64,000 nt of DNA from Nostoc sp. NMS7 (GTDB lineage Bacteria > Cyanobacteriota > Cyanobacteriia > Cyanobacteriales > Nostocaceae): the NCBI RefSeq assembly GCF_017115085.1, contig NZ_JABXKJ010000270.1, forward strand, positions 1-64,000, given 5' to 3'. The notes under the pieces were generated by a model that was not told the DNA's origin, did no database searches, and was given only the letters and a program-made list of their open reading frames with translations. The position numbers and the translations under genes were made by a program. Shown piece after piece: positions 46,232 to 53,844 of the stretch; position 1 is the first letter of the stretch; each line of letters begins with the position of its first letter.

Positions 46232-46528
46232 ATGGGTAATATCAAATTCGTTAAAGAAAATAAAGAAGTAGTGGCGGCGGATGGTGCAAATCTCCGGCTC
46301 CAAGCGATGCAAAATAACATTGATATATATACATTAATTGGCAAGATGACGAATTGCGGTGGTAATGGTCAGTGTGGCACTTGCGTTGTCGAGATAGTCG
46401 AAGGACTAGAAAATCTTTCCCCTCGCACAGACGTAGAAAACCGGAAATTCAAGAAAAAGCCGGAAAATTACCGCCTTGCCTGTCAAACTTTAGTGAATGG
46501 CTCTGTAACTGTAGTCACCAAGCCTTAA
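46232..46528 (+). CDS. [2Fe-2S] ferredoxin-like protein
   Basis: A 98-residue protein from ATG 46232, preceded by AAGGAGG at the ideal distance. The cluster ligands are in [20 protein letters not shown] and the distal [10 protein letters not shown]. The cluster loop spacing (C-x5-C-x2-C) differs slightly from photosynthetic PetF (C-x4-C-x2-C), so it belongs to the other ferredoxin-like proteins of cyanobacteria. The redox partner is unknown. It lies between psbK and psbM. Confidence 0.85.
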   Translation: MGNIKFVKENKEVVAADGANLRLQAMQNNIDIYTLIGKMTNCGGNGQCGTCVVEIVEGLENLSPRTDVENRKFKKKPENYRLACQTLVNGSVTVVTKP

Positions 46529-47031
46529 ATTCTCAAATCTGCCATTGCTTCCACTTCTATCCAGTCAGTAGTCAAAATACTTACCAAAATTGAGTTTCCT
46601 CTCTACGAGACGCTACGCGAAAATTTTGAATTGGTATTGGTAAACTTCTCTGATTTTATAGACAGACTTTGCCATTCATGGTAAATTATCTATAAAATAA
46701 AACTATATTCTCAAGAGTCGAAGACATCTGAATGTTGGGTGAGAATCCTTTTGGGGTGCGAAGTCGGTAAACAATCCGAATCTATAGGAACTAAAAAGTA
46801 AATCACATCAGATCGAGATAATCAATCAGAGAATAAAAGGCAAGAAAGAATAAAAGCAATCCCTAATGCTTTGGTTGATGGGATAAAGGGGATTGTAGTT
46901 TCCCCAGTAAGGGTAAAAACTTACAAACTAATTAAATAGATATTTGTCTATATAATTAGAAACTATAATTCTGTCATTGATGATGCTATCCTAATGTTGT
47001 TGACTGGAAATTTAAGAGAGGTTTTCTTGCC
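46529..47031. other. intergenic region between ferredoxin and psbM
   Basis: Contents: a small dispersed repeat TCTCTACGAGACGCTACGCG at about 46602-46621 and a G-rich stretch at 46735-46795 (GGTGAGAATCCTTTTGGGGT). A GGGGATTGTAGTTTCCCC hairpin lies at 46888-46905. The psbM promoter must lie in the last 100 bases. A structured leader or small RNA is possible but unproven. Confidence 0.45.
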
Positions 47032-47148
47032 ATGCAAGTTAATGACCTGGGGTTCATAGCGAGCATTTTGTTCGTACTGGTTCCCGCCGTGTTTTTACTA
47101 ATTCTGTACATCCAAACTGCTAGCCGCGAAGGTGGAAAAGATAGTTAA
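47032..47148 (+). CDS. psbM: photosystem II protein PsbM
   Basis: A 38-residue peptide, [20 protein letters not shown] then [18 protein letters not shown]. The single membrane helix and the conserved MQVNxLGFIA start identify PsbM, which lies at the PSII dimer interface. AGAGAGG is a good ribosome binding site upstream, and a strong terminator follows. Confidence 0.96.
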   Translation: MQVNDLGFIASILFVLVPAVFLLILYIQTASREGGKDS

Positions 47149-47170
47149 GAGTTCCTGTATAAAATAAATA

Positions 47171-47206
47171 ACCCCTGCACTATTAGTGTAGGGGTTTTTA
47201 TTTTTT
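47171..47206 (+). terminator. rho-independent terminator after psbM
   Basis: ACCCCTGCAC / GTGTAGGGGT with a 5-nt loop is followed by TTTTATTTTTT, 22 bases after the psbM stop. Confidence 0.92.
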
Positions 47207-47228
47207 AACTGCTAACTCTATTTTGACT

Positions 47229-48080
47229 TTAAGCGATTGTCCGCGCCAACAATACCGGACAAGTCGCATTGACTCGAACATAGTCAGATAAGGAAGAACC
47301 GATGAGTCTATCTATATCAACAAAACTCTTAGCGATGGATGGACGACGATCTGGAGAACCGAGCAATAATAAGTCTATATTCAACTGTTCTGCCAACCGA
47401 CAAATTTCTTCACCGGGTTTGCCACTGCTGATATAAGAACGAGATTGAATGCCCTGTTTTTGCGCTTCTGCAACTGCGGCTGCCAAAACTGGATTTTTGT
47501 CTGAGTTAACCTCGGTTATTTCCGATTTTTTACCGCCTAAATCTGTATTAATATTTGCCAAAATTAACTGGCCGCCCTGAATATCTCGCAACAAGAATAG
47601 AGCCAATTTCAAGCAATTTTTTGCTGAATCTGAGTTATCTATTGCCACCATAATGCGCGTAATTTTTTTCACATAAATGTCATCTTTTACCAGCAACATG
47701 GGGCGAGAAGATAGTTGGAAAACATACTGACTAACTGAGTTCGATAAAATCGATTGCAACCGCTTCAGCCCGCGTGAACCCATAATAATCAAGTCAGCGT
47801 CGATTTCATCAGCTACTTGGCAAACCACATCTTTGGGGTCGCCTTCACGCAAAATTGAAGAAACCTGGCTAGGATCTAAGTTCAAAGTTTGAATGGCATT
47901 CGCCAGAATTTTACCACCATTTTCCCATTTAGCTGTCATGTTAGCAGCAGCATTTTGTGCAGAAACAACATGCAAAATTGTAACTTTTGCAGATTGAATT
48001 GAAGGGATTTCTTTTAGGGTTTTGAGCATTTCTTCTGCGTGTCCCAATCCCGATACAGCCAGCAAAATTCTTCTGATCAT
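47229..48080 (-). CDS. tandem universal stress protein (UspA x2)
   Basis: A 283-residue protein with two Usp domains. The first (1-about 135) begins MIRRILLAVSGLGHAEEMLK and ends IMGSRGLKRLQSILSNSVSQ. The second (about 140-283) begins ITRIMVAIDNSDSAKNCLKL and ends LLGSPDRRPSIAKS..LIGSSLSDY. The ATP-binding G-2x-G-9x-G(S) pattern is best preserved in the first domain. It probably acts in stress adaptation; the trigger is unknown. It converges with psbM. Confidence 0.88.
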   Translation of the reverse strand: MIRRILLAVSGLGHAEEMLKTLKEIPSIQSAKVTILHVVSAQNAAANMTAKWENGGKILANAIQTLNLDPSQVSSILREGDPKDVVCQVADEIDADLIIMGSRGLKRLQSILSNSVSQYVFQLSSRPMLLVKDDIYVKKITRIMVAIDNSDSAKNCLKLALFLLRDIQGGQLILANINTDLGGKKSEITEVNSDKNPVLAAAVAEAQKQGIQSRSYISSGKPGEEICRLAEQLNIDLLLLGSPDRRPSIAKSFVDIDRLIGSSLSDYVRVNATCPVLLARTIA

Positions 48081-48635
48081 CTTACGTAATTTTTGTTAAG
48101 TTTACTGCCTTGCTCGACAACGTAGTTAGTAGTTGGCACAAATAAACTTTGTTTTTTAGTATTTAACACTCAAACGAATGGTAAAGTATAAAAAACTAAA
48201 CAAATATTTAAGTTTATTTGCACTTAGTTACTTAAATTATCAACTAGATTTCACTTATTAAGCATACTCTCAATTTAGCGTGAAGAACTTAATAAATTAT
48301 GATGTTAGTTATCATTTTTAATCTATGTTTACTTTTGTTAATTAATTTTTTTGAGAGTTAGTTAAACGAAGATTCGATTAATTAAGCAGGAGTAAATAAA
48401 ATGAAAAATGGAATGCGGAAAATATTCTGAGTCCAAAAGGAAGAGTAGCAATTGTTACAGGTTCGAGTAGTGGCATCGGTTATGAAACGGTGCGGGTTTT
48501 AGCCCTGAGAGTGTCAATATCCCTTTCCCCCCTAAGAACTGTGCTTGGCAAATACGCTAAGTCAATAGTTTTGACGTATTATATATTAGATACACAAATA
48601 TTAGGTCAGATAAAAAACTATATGTGAGGTAGCAA
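48081..48635. other. intergenic region with a dehydrogenase remnant
   Basis: 555 AT-rich bases. Apart from the short-chain dehydrogenase fragment at 48401-48517 no gene is seen. Confidence 0.5.
48401..48517 (+). pseudogene. short-chain dehydrogenase N-terminal remnant
   Basis: CAGGAG precedes ATG 48401 (MKNGMRK), after which a frameshift leads to NILSPKGRVAIVTGSSSGIG and YETVRVLA. TGSSSGIG is the nucleotide-binding motif of short-chain dehydrogenases. The remaining 200 or so residues are absent. Confidence 0.72.
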
Positions 48636-49511
48636 ATGGTTCAATCACAAGCAAGCTCTTTTGATGCAATTAGTCCAACAGCTTTGATGGTAGCTTATAC
48701 TAGGCAGTTTACTGATATACCTTATGGCAAGGAATTAGCTCAATTAGTTAATGCCGAAAGCTTCATAGAACAACTACAACAAAAAAAATTAACTCAGCCT
48801 GCGGAAGTGTCTGTTCTTGTTGAGGCCCGTTACAAAGCTGTTAATCAAGTAATATCTCAACACTTGCAATTTGAGACTACCCAAATTATCGAGTTAGCAT
48901 CTGGATTATTACCTCGTGGTATGGCAATGTCTCAAAATAAAAATATCACTTTTGTTGAAAGTGATTTACCTGCAATGATTAGTCAGAAGCAGCAAGTAGT
49001 AAAACGATTGATTGGAGAACAGCAGAATTTGTATTTTGAAGCAATTGATGCTACTAACCAACCTAGTCAGTTTCCTTTGAACGTAAATTATTTACATCAA
49101 AACCAACCTGTAGTTGTTTTATGCGAAGGATTGTTAACATACCTAACCTTAGCAGAAAAGCAAAAGGTGTTTGCTAATGTTCGTGAGATACTGCGAGTTT
49201 ACAGCGGTGCATGGATTACACCTGACCTAACCACTTTTGATGGCTTGAATCAACTACGGCAAATTAGTCCTGGGTTGCAAAGACTCAATCAAACTGCAAG
49301 TAATGTCTCAGGTCGAGCTATTAATAATTATCACTTTGAAAACATCGACCATGTGAAACAGTTCGCTTATGAACAAGGGTTTGATATTAAAGAATATAGT
49401 ATGCTCGAAGTGATGAATCAAATTACTTGTTTAAAGCCTTTAGGGATTGAGCTGGAGGTTGTTAAATCAATGTTGGCTATTGGCTCTACTTTTGTTTTAA
49501 CCATTATTTAA
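48636..49511 (+). CDS. class I SAM-dependent methyltransferase (LCMT-like)
   Basis: A 291-residue protein resembling the leucine-carboxyl-methyltransferase/PPM family. The SAM motif I is IIELASGLLPRGMAMS (about 84-99), the acidic end of strand 2 is FVESDLPAMI, and VVVLCEGLLTYLTLAEKQKV fits the conserved central strand. The substrate is unknown. Its stop overlaps that of proA by 4 bases (convergent). Confidence 0.8.
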   Translation: MVQSQASSFDAISPTALMVAYTRQFTDIPYGKELAQLVNAESFIEQLQQKKLTQPAEVSVLVEARYKAVNQVISQHLQFETTQIIELASGLLPRGMAMSQNKNITFVESDLPAMISQKQQVVKRLIGEQQNLYFEAIDATNQPSQFPLNVNYLHQNQPVVVLCEGLLTYLTLAEKQKVFANVREILRVYSGAWITPDLTTFDGLNQLRQISPGLQRLNQTASNVSGRAINNYHFENIDHVKQFAYEQGFDIKEYSMLEVMNQITCLKPLGIELEVVKSMLAIGSTFVLTII

Positions 49512-50773
49512 AACCTGCCATTTCCCTGAACAATGTGCTTAACGGTGGTCAAAGTTTCCAGGCTGATAAATCCCCGGCGATGACCTTTTTGGTTAGACAT
49601 GCCGAGAAACACTGAATCTCCCCGCGAAGGATTGCGGGAAAAACGCGGGGAAGTGTTGATGTAGGTAGAGGCACTGTTAACTCCCAAGGCAAACTGCCGA
49701 CTTTCCTGGTAAGATTCAGTCACGATAGAGTCGGCATGACCACTGCTGTATTCATTAATCCAGGCGATCGCAGTCTCTAAGCTATCCACTAGTTTAAAAG
49801 CTACTGTCCTAGTTAAATAAGCGTTTCCCCATTCGCCTTCTTTCACTAGCTGCAACTGCGGAAAGGCTTTTACCAGTTCTGCATCCCCTTTAATTTCAAA
49901 GCCTTTTTCCATCAAGCTATTCCACAGAACGGCTAAAGATGATGGCAAGGCTTGGCGATGAATCAGTACCTTTTCAATGCCATTAACTTGGTCTGGTTCG
50001 CTCTGATGGCTATCAAGAATCATCAAGCGCACCATTTCCAAGCTGCTATTGGGCGACCAGTAGAGATAACAGTTACCCATCGCCGACTTTAAAACTGGGC
50101 AAGTTGACTGTCGTACTACCTGCTGCACTAAGCTAGAACGTCCGTAGGGAATCACTAAATTCACGTACTGGTCTTGGGTGACTAAATCCCGAATTGAAGC
50201 ACCATGTTCGGCTGTGATCAGTTCTAGACAGCCCGGAGGTAGTCCAACTTCTGCGATCGCATTTTGCAGTACTTCAGCGATCGCCGCGTTAGAATGGCTA
50301 GCTTCAGTACTGCCTTTGAGAATTAGACAATTGCCAGTTTTGATACAAAAACCCGCTGCGATCGCCCCTAAATCGGGAAACGCTTCATAAATAAATCCAA
50401 TCACTCCCAAGGGCATTAACTGGGTGTAACTCTGGGAATCTGCCAGTTGATAATCAGCAGTTCTGACGCGCCGCAGCGGATCTGATAATTCCCCCAACCG
50501 TTGTAAAATGTCTACTGTCATCTCTAGCCTTTTGGGAGTCAGCTTCAGCCAGTCTAATATCAACTCTGGCACTGCCATTTCCCGACTGGCTTCTAAATCC
50601 AAGGTATTGGCTTCTAGAATGTCGTCAAATGAGCGCTCAAGGGCTTGTGCCATCGCCAATACTGCACGACTCCGGTCTGCTCCCTTTGTGATCCCCAACT
50701 TTCGGGAAGCTTGATAGGCTCGTTGGGCGCTAGTAATCGGTTCGGGGTAATCATCCAAAACTTCAACAGTCAT
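49508..50773 (-). CDS. proA: glutamate-5-semialdehyde dehydrogenase (gamma-glutamyl phosphate reductase)
   Basis: A 421-residue enzyme for the second step of proline synthesis. Typical stretches are PLGVIGFIYEAFPDLGAIAA, ILKGSTEASHSNAAIAEVLQ and the catalytic-region PVLKSAMGNCYLYW. The C-terminal GPxGL-like part reads NQKGHRRGFISLETLTTVKH. Cyanobacteria often have two proA paralogues and this form (EAFPDLGAIA instead of EARPNVT) is one of them. A short membrane-protein gene lies 4 bases upstream on the same strand. Confidence 0.92.
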   Translation of the reverse strand: MTVEVLDDYPEPITSAQRAYQASRKLGITKGADRSRAVLAMAQALERSFDDILEANTLDLEASREMAVPELILDWLKLTPKRLEMTVDILQRLGELSDPLRRVRTADYQLADSQSYTQLMPLGVIGFIYEAFPDLGAIAAGFCIKTGNCLILKGSTEASHSNAAIAEVLQNAIAEVGLPPGCLELITAEHGASIRDLVTQDQYVNLVIPYGRSSLVQQVVRQSTCPVLKSAMGNCYLYWSPNSSLEMVRLMILDSHQSEPDQVNGIEKVLIHRQALPSSLAVLWNSLMEKGFEIKGDAELVKAFPQLQLVKEGEWGNAYLTRTVAFKLVDSLETAIAWINEYSSGHADSIVTESYQESRQFALGVNSASTYINTSPRFSRNPSRGDSVFLGMSNQKGHRRGFISLETLTTVKHIVQGNGRF

Positions 50774-50777
50774 TGAG

Positions 50778-51185
50778 TTAACGTCTGTAGGTAAGCCAGA
50801 CCATTAGTGCTGGTAAGATAGCCAACAGCACCGCCACCATTGCCCAAGCAATAATGCTGGAACCATTTGCTAATCGCAGTGCTAATGGTAGCCATATAAT
50901 CACTAGCACGAAAATAATCCCCAGCGCTATAGGTAGATAGCTTTCTCCCAAGCGGGGATGGACAACATGCCAACTATTTCCCATCCAACGCCAAGCCCGC
51001 TTGTAGGGATAGGTGGTAGAAAGCTGTTCTAGGACATGACCATTATCTTCTACGACAAAGATTTGCTGACAGCGATCGCAACCAAATGCATCTGTCAGCG
51101 TAATCGGAATTAACTGACCCCGGCGACGACAGGGACAGGGGTATTCAGCATTGAAGTCGATTTTTTCGGGTTTTTGAGATTGCAC
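50778..51185 (-). CDS. small membrane protein with Cys pairs, in operon with proA
   Basis: The 135-residue protein has an N-terminal zinc-ribbon-like part (YPCPCRRRGQLIPI then FGCDRCQQIFVVE) and two membrane helices (about 82-103 and 110-132). Its stop is 4 bases before the proA start, so the two are probably co-transcribed. No family name is recognised; it appears conserved in cyanobacteria. Confidence 0.7.
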   Translation of the reverse strand: MQSQKPEKIDFNAEYPCPCRRRGQLIPITLTDAFGCDRCQQIFVVEDNGHVLEQLSTTYPYKRAWRWMGNSWHVVHPRLGESYLPIALGIIFVLVIIWLPLALRLANGSSIIAWAMVAVLLAILPALMVWLTYRR

Positions 51186-51192
51186 AAGCGTT

Positions 51193-51465
51193 CTAATAAC
51201 TTGAGCGTGTTTTACATGAACTGCGAGAATATAATCCTTTGGTAAATGCCTTGAAGGCTTCTCTATTTATATCAATAGCCAGGCTAGGCAAACATCGCCA
51301 TGATTGCAAACCATAGATAGAATCATCTTTGAGTGTTGTAATTGCCGTATCCACATGGGGATATCTGTTTGTAGTTTTTCCCTGTAGCTGGCAATCTTGT
51401 TTAAAAATTTCCTTCTCTCCATCTGTCGCTTCAAAGGTAATGTGGTTGCGTTTTTGGGCATTCAT
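51193..51465 (-). pseudogene. antitoxin-like gene, N-terminus preserved and remainder degraded
   Basis: The first 33 residues (MNAQKRNHITFEATDGEKEI, FKQDCQLQGKTTN) look like the start of ribbon-helix-helix antitoxins of cyanobacteria. The rest (TNRYPHVDTAITTLKDDSIY...) has no likeness to that family and is probably a shifted or replaced frame. No toxin is nearby. Confidence 0.5.
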
Positions 51466-51904
51466 TGTACTGATATACCTGTTAAAATTCTAAGCCTACG
51501 TGGCGATAAGCACTCCTAAAACAAATCCTTTGGGAAGGCTACGCTTATAAACAACAGATACAAGCAAACCCTAGATTTTACTTTCGCTCACTATATATTA
51601 CTATCCACTTATCAAGGTTAGATCGGGATTATTTCCAATCTGTATTCCTTGTAGTTAACAAGCGTTGCGAGAGCGGGAATTCTCAAAACATCTAGAGCGT
51701 GTGTGTTGCTCTTTTCCCAAATAGATTGTGGAGCTTCACTGCTAAAAGACGCTTTGCACCTGACAATACTACTATTTAACTAGCCACCTTTAGTCTAGTG
51801 TAATACATACACTTACATAAAACGAATTGATTACACCTATAAAGATTGTAGTCAAACTAATGGATATCTAGACTAGTCTAGAGCTGGGTTTTATATTTCT
51901 TAGC

Positions 51905-51943
51905 AAGTAGGTAACGTGATTTGAATCCACAATATTCAAATTT
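51905..51943 (-). pseudogene. decayed 3' half of a tRNA-Gly
   Basis: Aligned without gaps to 52085-52123 (the 3' part of tRNA-Gly), 26 of 39 positions agree and nine of the thirteen differences are transitions, for example GTAACGTGATTTGAA against GCAACGCGATTCGAA. Orientation is the same as the intact tRNA. It is a short direct repeat of a tRNA 3' end about 180 bases away. Confidence 0.5.
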
Positions 51944-52044
51944 AGACAGTAGATGATTTTTTTGTTTAAACTGTCCACATTGGGAGTGGTTCACAGGAGG
52001 GTAGCGCAAATCGACGAAAAACTTAAATGCACCTTAAAAATACT

Positions 52045-52077
52045 AAACCTCTTAGAATTTTTAACTCTAAGAGGTTT
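52045..52077. terminator. bidirectional hairpin terminator next to tRNA-Gly
   Basis: AAACCTCTTAGA and TCTAAGAGGTTT form a perfect 12-bp stem around a 9-nt loop, 8 bases beyond the 3' end of tRNA-Gly. On the minus strand it is followed by AGTATTTTT. Confidence 0.85.
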
Positions 52078-52085
52078 TAGTTGGA

Positions 52086-52157
52086 AGCGGGCAACGCGAT
52101 TCGAACGCGCGACATTCACCTTGGCAAGGTGACGCTCTACCACTGAGCCATGCCCGC
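52086..52157 (-). tRNA. tRNA-Gly(GCC)
   Basis: On the minus strand the acceptor arm GCGGGCA pairs with TGCCCGC. The D-arm GCTCAGTGGTAGAGC, anticodon stem-loop CACCTTGCCAAGGTG (anticodon GCC) and T-arm CGCGTTCGAATCGCG are complete. CCA is not encoded. Confidence 0.97.
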
Positions 52158-52583
52158 ATTTATCATCTGAATATCAATATCCCAGATTTATCTCTAATTG
52201 TCAACCCATTAATTTGGTCATTAGTGAATAAGAAAGGACAAATGACAAATGACGCACTATGTAACAGGACTTACGCAAACAATAGCCGAAAAGAATGATT
52301 TTCTTCTTAGGGGCAATTGATGAATTGCCCCAGAGTGCGTCTAGTTTTGTGTAAGTCCTATGTAAATACAGCACGGCGGAAATAAACCACCTATTCCAAA
52401 TCAATACAACTCTTGGAGAAGCTACGCCAACCGCAAGCTCAGTAACCATAAAACGCTTACGCTGTATACCTGTTTGAATTTTGTTAGCGAGTCCGCGTAT
52501 TCCTGCAAAGAAACAAGCTACGCGCAGCCTCTTGTAGATAAGGGTCTCGTAAAGAGCGTCATTTTGAATTCCGCCTTGCGGTA
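52158..52583. other. intergenic region with MITE copy 3 and small repeats
   Basis: About 425 bases between tRNA-Gly and ribH. Besides the MITE (52266-52359) it contains GAAGCTACGCCAACCGCAAG (about 52420-52439) and the module AGCTACGCGCAGCCTCTTGT with AGATAAGGGTCTCGTAAAGA (52506-52557), relatives of the insert in mfd. Confidence 0.65.
52266..52359. mobile_element. MITE copy 3
   Basis: A 94-bp, internally shortened copy: AGGACTTACGCAAACAATAG ... TTTTGTGTAAGTCCT. The flanks ATGTAAC / ATGTAAA match at six of seven positions, consistent with a 7-bp target duplication. Confidence 0.85.
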
Positions 52584-53162
52584 CTAGCCTAGTTCTTCTG
52601 ACTCCGCAGTTAAATTGCCGAGGCTGGCACTTTGAAAAGAGGCCGGCAAAGAGTGGCTATTACCAGAATATGGTTCTGCCAGATTAGAACGCAGTTGCCG
52701 CATGAGGCTGGCCATTTCTAGGGCATTCATAGCATAATCCCAGCCATGATTACCTTTGATGCCTGCCCGTTCTAAGGCTTGCTGCATAGTATCTACTGTC
52801 AAAATGCCAAAAATTACTGGCACCCCAGTTTGAAAGCTAGCGGCGGCAATGCCTTTAGAAACTTCTGAAGATACGTAATCAAAATGGGGTGTTTGCCCTC
52901 GAATGACTGCACCTAGACAAATTACCGCATCATAACGATGGGAAAGAGCTAGTTGACGAGCTACTAGAGGTACCTCAAAACTTCCCGGAACCCAAACATA
53001 GTCCACCTGATTACCGTGGGGGTTAGGGTCTACACCGTGGCGTTTCAAGCAATCTTGACATCCCTCTAGCAGCTTTCCGGTAACAAGGTCATTGAATCGA
53101 CCAATCACCACTGCAAACCGCAAAGGCTCCGTTTGGGTAAAAGTTCCCTCGAAAACTGCCAT
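52584..53162 (-). CDS. ribH: 6,7-dimethyl-8-ribityllumazine synthase
   Basis: A 192-residue enzyme for the penultimate step of riboflavin synthesis. Typical motifs are [50 protein letters not shown] and [16 protein letters not shown]. The C-terminal 30 residues or so are a variable tail. It lies downstream of psbZ on the same strand, separated by a large hairpin, an arrangement often seen in cyanobacteria. Confidence 0.95.
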   Translation of the reverse strand: MAVFEGTFTQTEPLRFAVVIGRFNDLVTGKLLEGCQDCLKRHGVDPNPHGNQVDYVWVPGSFEVPLVARQLALSHRYDAVICLGAVIRGQTPHFDYVSSEVSKGIAAASFQTGVPVIFGILTVDTMQQALERAGIKGNHGWDYAMNALEMASLMRQLRSNLAEPYSGNSHSLPASFQSASLGNLTAESEELG

Positions 53163-53216
53163 GATTGCCTCTTAATGAACTATACTTCTGGCCAATATAC
53201 ATTTCTTCTTTAAATG

Positions 53217-53311
53217 TAGAGGAGCAGGAAAGCACTGTCAGAAAAAAGGAAATCCGAAAAAATTTCTCCTTTTTTCCTTTGGTCTTTGACTTTGGCTTTT
53301 CTGCTCCTCTA
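53217..53311. terminator. large hairpin between psbZ and ribH
   Basis: TAGAGGAGCAGGAAAGC (53217-53233) pairs with GCTTTTCTGCTCCTCTA (53295-53311) with one mismatch. An inner stem, AAAAAAGGAAATCCGAAAAA against TTTCTCCTTTTTTCC, lies within. It may terminate psbZ or process the psbZ-ribH transcript. Confidence 0.7.
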
Positions 53312-53351
53312 GTTCTTATATTATGTGGCTGCGCCAGAGCGAAGCCGTCGC

Positions 53352-53540
53352 CTACACGACAAAAAAGTTTAAGAAACCAACTAAAAATACCAAACCAATC
53401 CAGACGCCGGAACCAACCCAGAGTAGTTTTTTAGATTCAACCCAATTTTGGGGAGTCGCGTAAGCAACGGGAACCCCAACAACCAGGACAAAAGACAATA
53501 GGACTAGACCTATCAAGGCAAATTGGAATATTATAGTCAT
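53352..53540 (-). CDS. psbZ: photosystem II protein PsbZ (Ycf9)
   Basis: A 62-residue protein from ATG 53540 ([32 protein letters not shown], then a second helix ending VGFLNFFVV). Two membrane helices are connected by a short loop. It stabilises the PSII periphery and non-photochemical energy dissipation. The TAG stop is the first base run of a small repeat (GTCGTGTAGGCGACGGCTTC on the minus strand). Confidence 0.95.
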   Translation of the reverse strand: MTIIFQFALIGLVLLSFVLVVGVPVAYATPQNWVESKKLLWVGSGVWIGLVFLVGFLNFFVV

Positions 53541-53844
53541 TTTTGCTTCTCCCAATACAGCTAAACAGTGATATATCCTACACTAACAGTAAGCTGTACA
53601 GTGTAGGCAACGAGCTTGACTCTTGCTATTGCATAGGAGACTTCCAGAAGCTCTGGTTTTATGTCCCCGTGATGCCCTACAGCCGACAGTTTGATTTTTT
53701 CTTCCTTTTAGTACCGCTTCTAAAAATCTCTGCACCCATTTTAGCTAAAGATCGACACTGACACTTTTTTCTTGTTTTTAAATTACCAGAAATTACTACA
53801 TTTGAGTCCTTTGTCTAAGTACTAATGACCAATGACTAATGACT
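53541..53844. other. divergent intergenic region
   Basis: About 300 bases. An inverted repeat CCTACACT ... AGTGTAGG (53577-53607) lies about 37 bases above the psbZ start and could be a regulator site. AATGACCAATGACTAATGAC heptamers (53823-53844) run directly into the start of the next gene. Confidence 0.55.

Larger units (their letters stand above)
51466..52085. other. intergenic region downstream of tRNA-Gly
   Basis: 620 bases without an intact gene. It holds a decayed partial copy of tRNA-Gly (51905-51943), the tRNA terminator (52045-52077), and a small dispersed repeat (about 51505-51545, GGAAGGCTACGCTTATAAAC). Confidence 0.55.
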
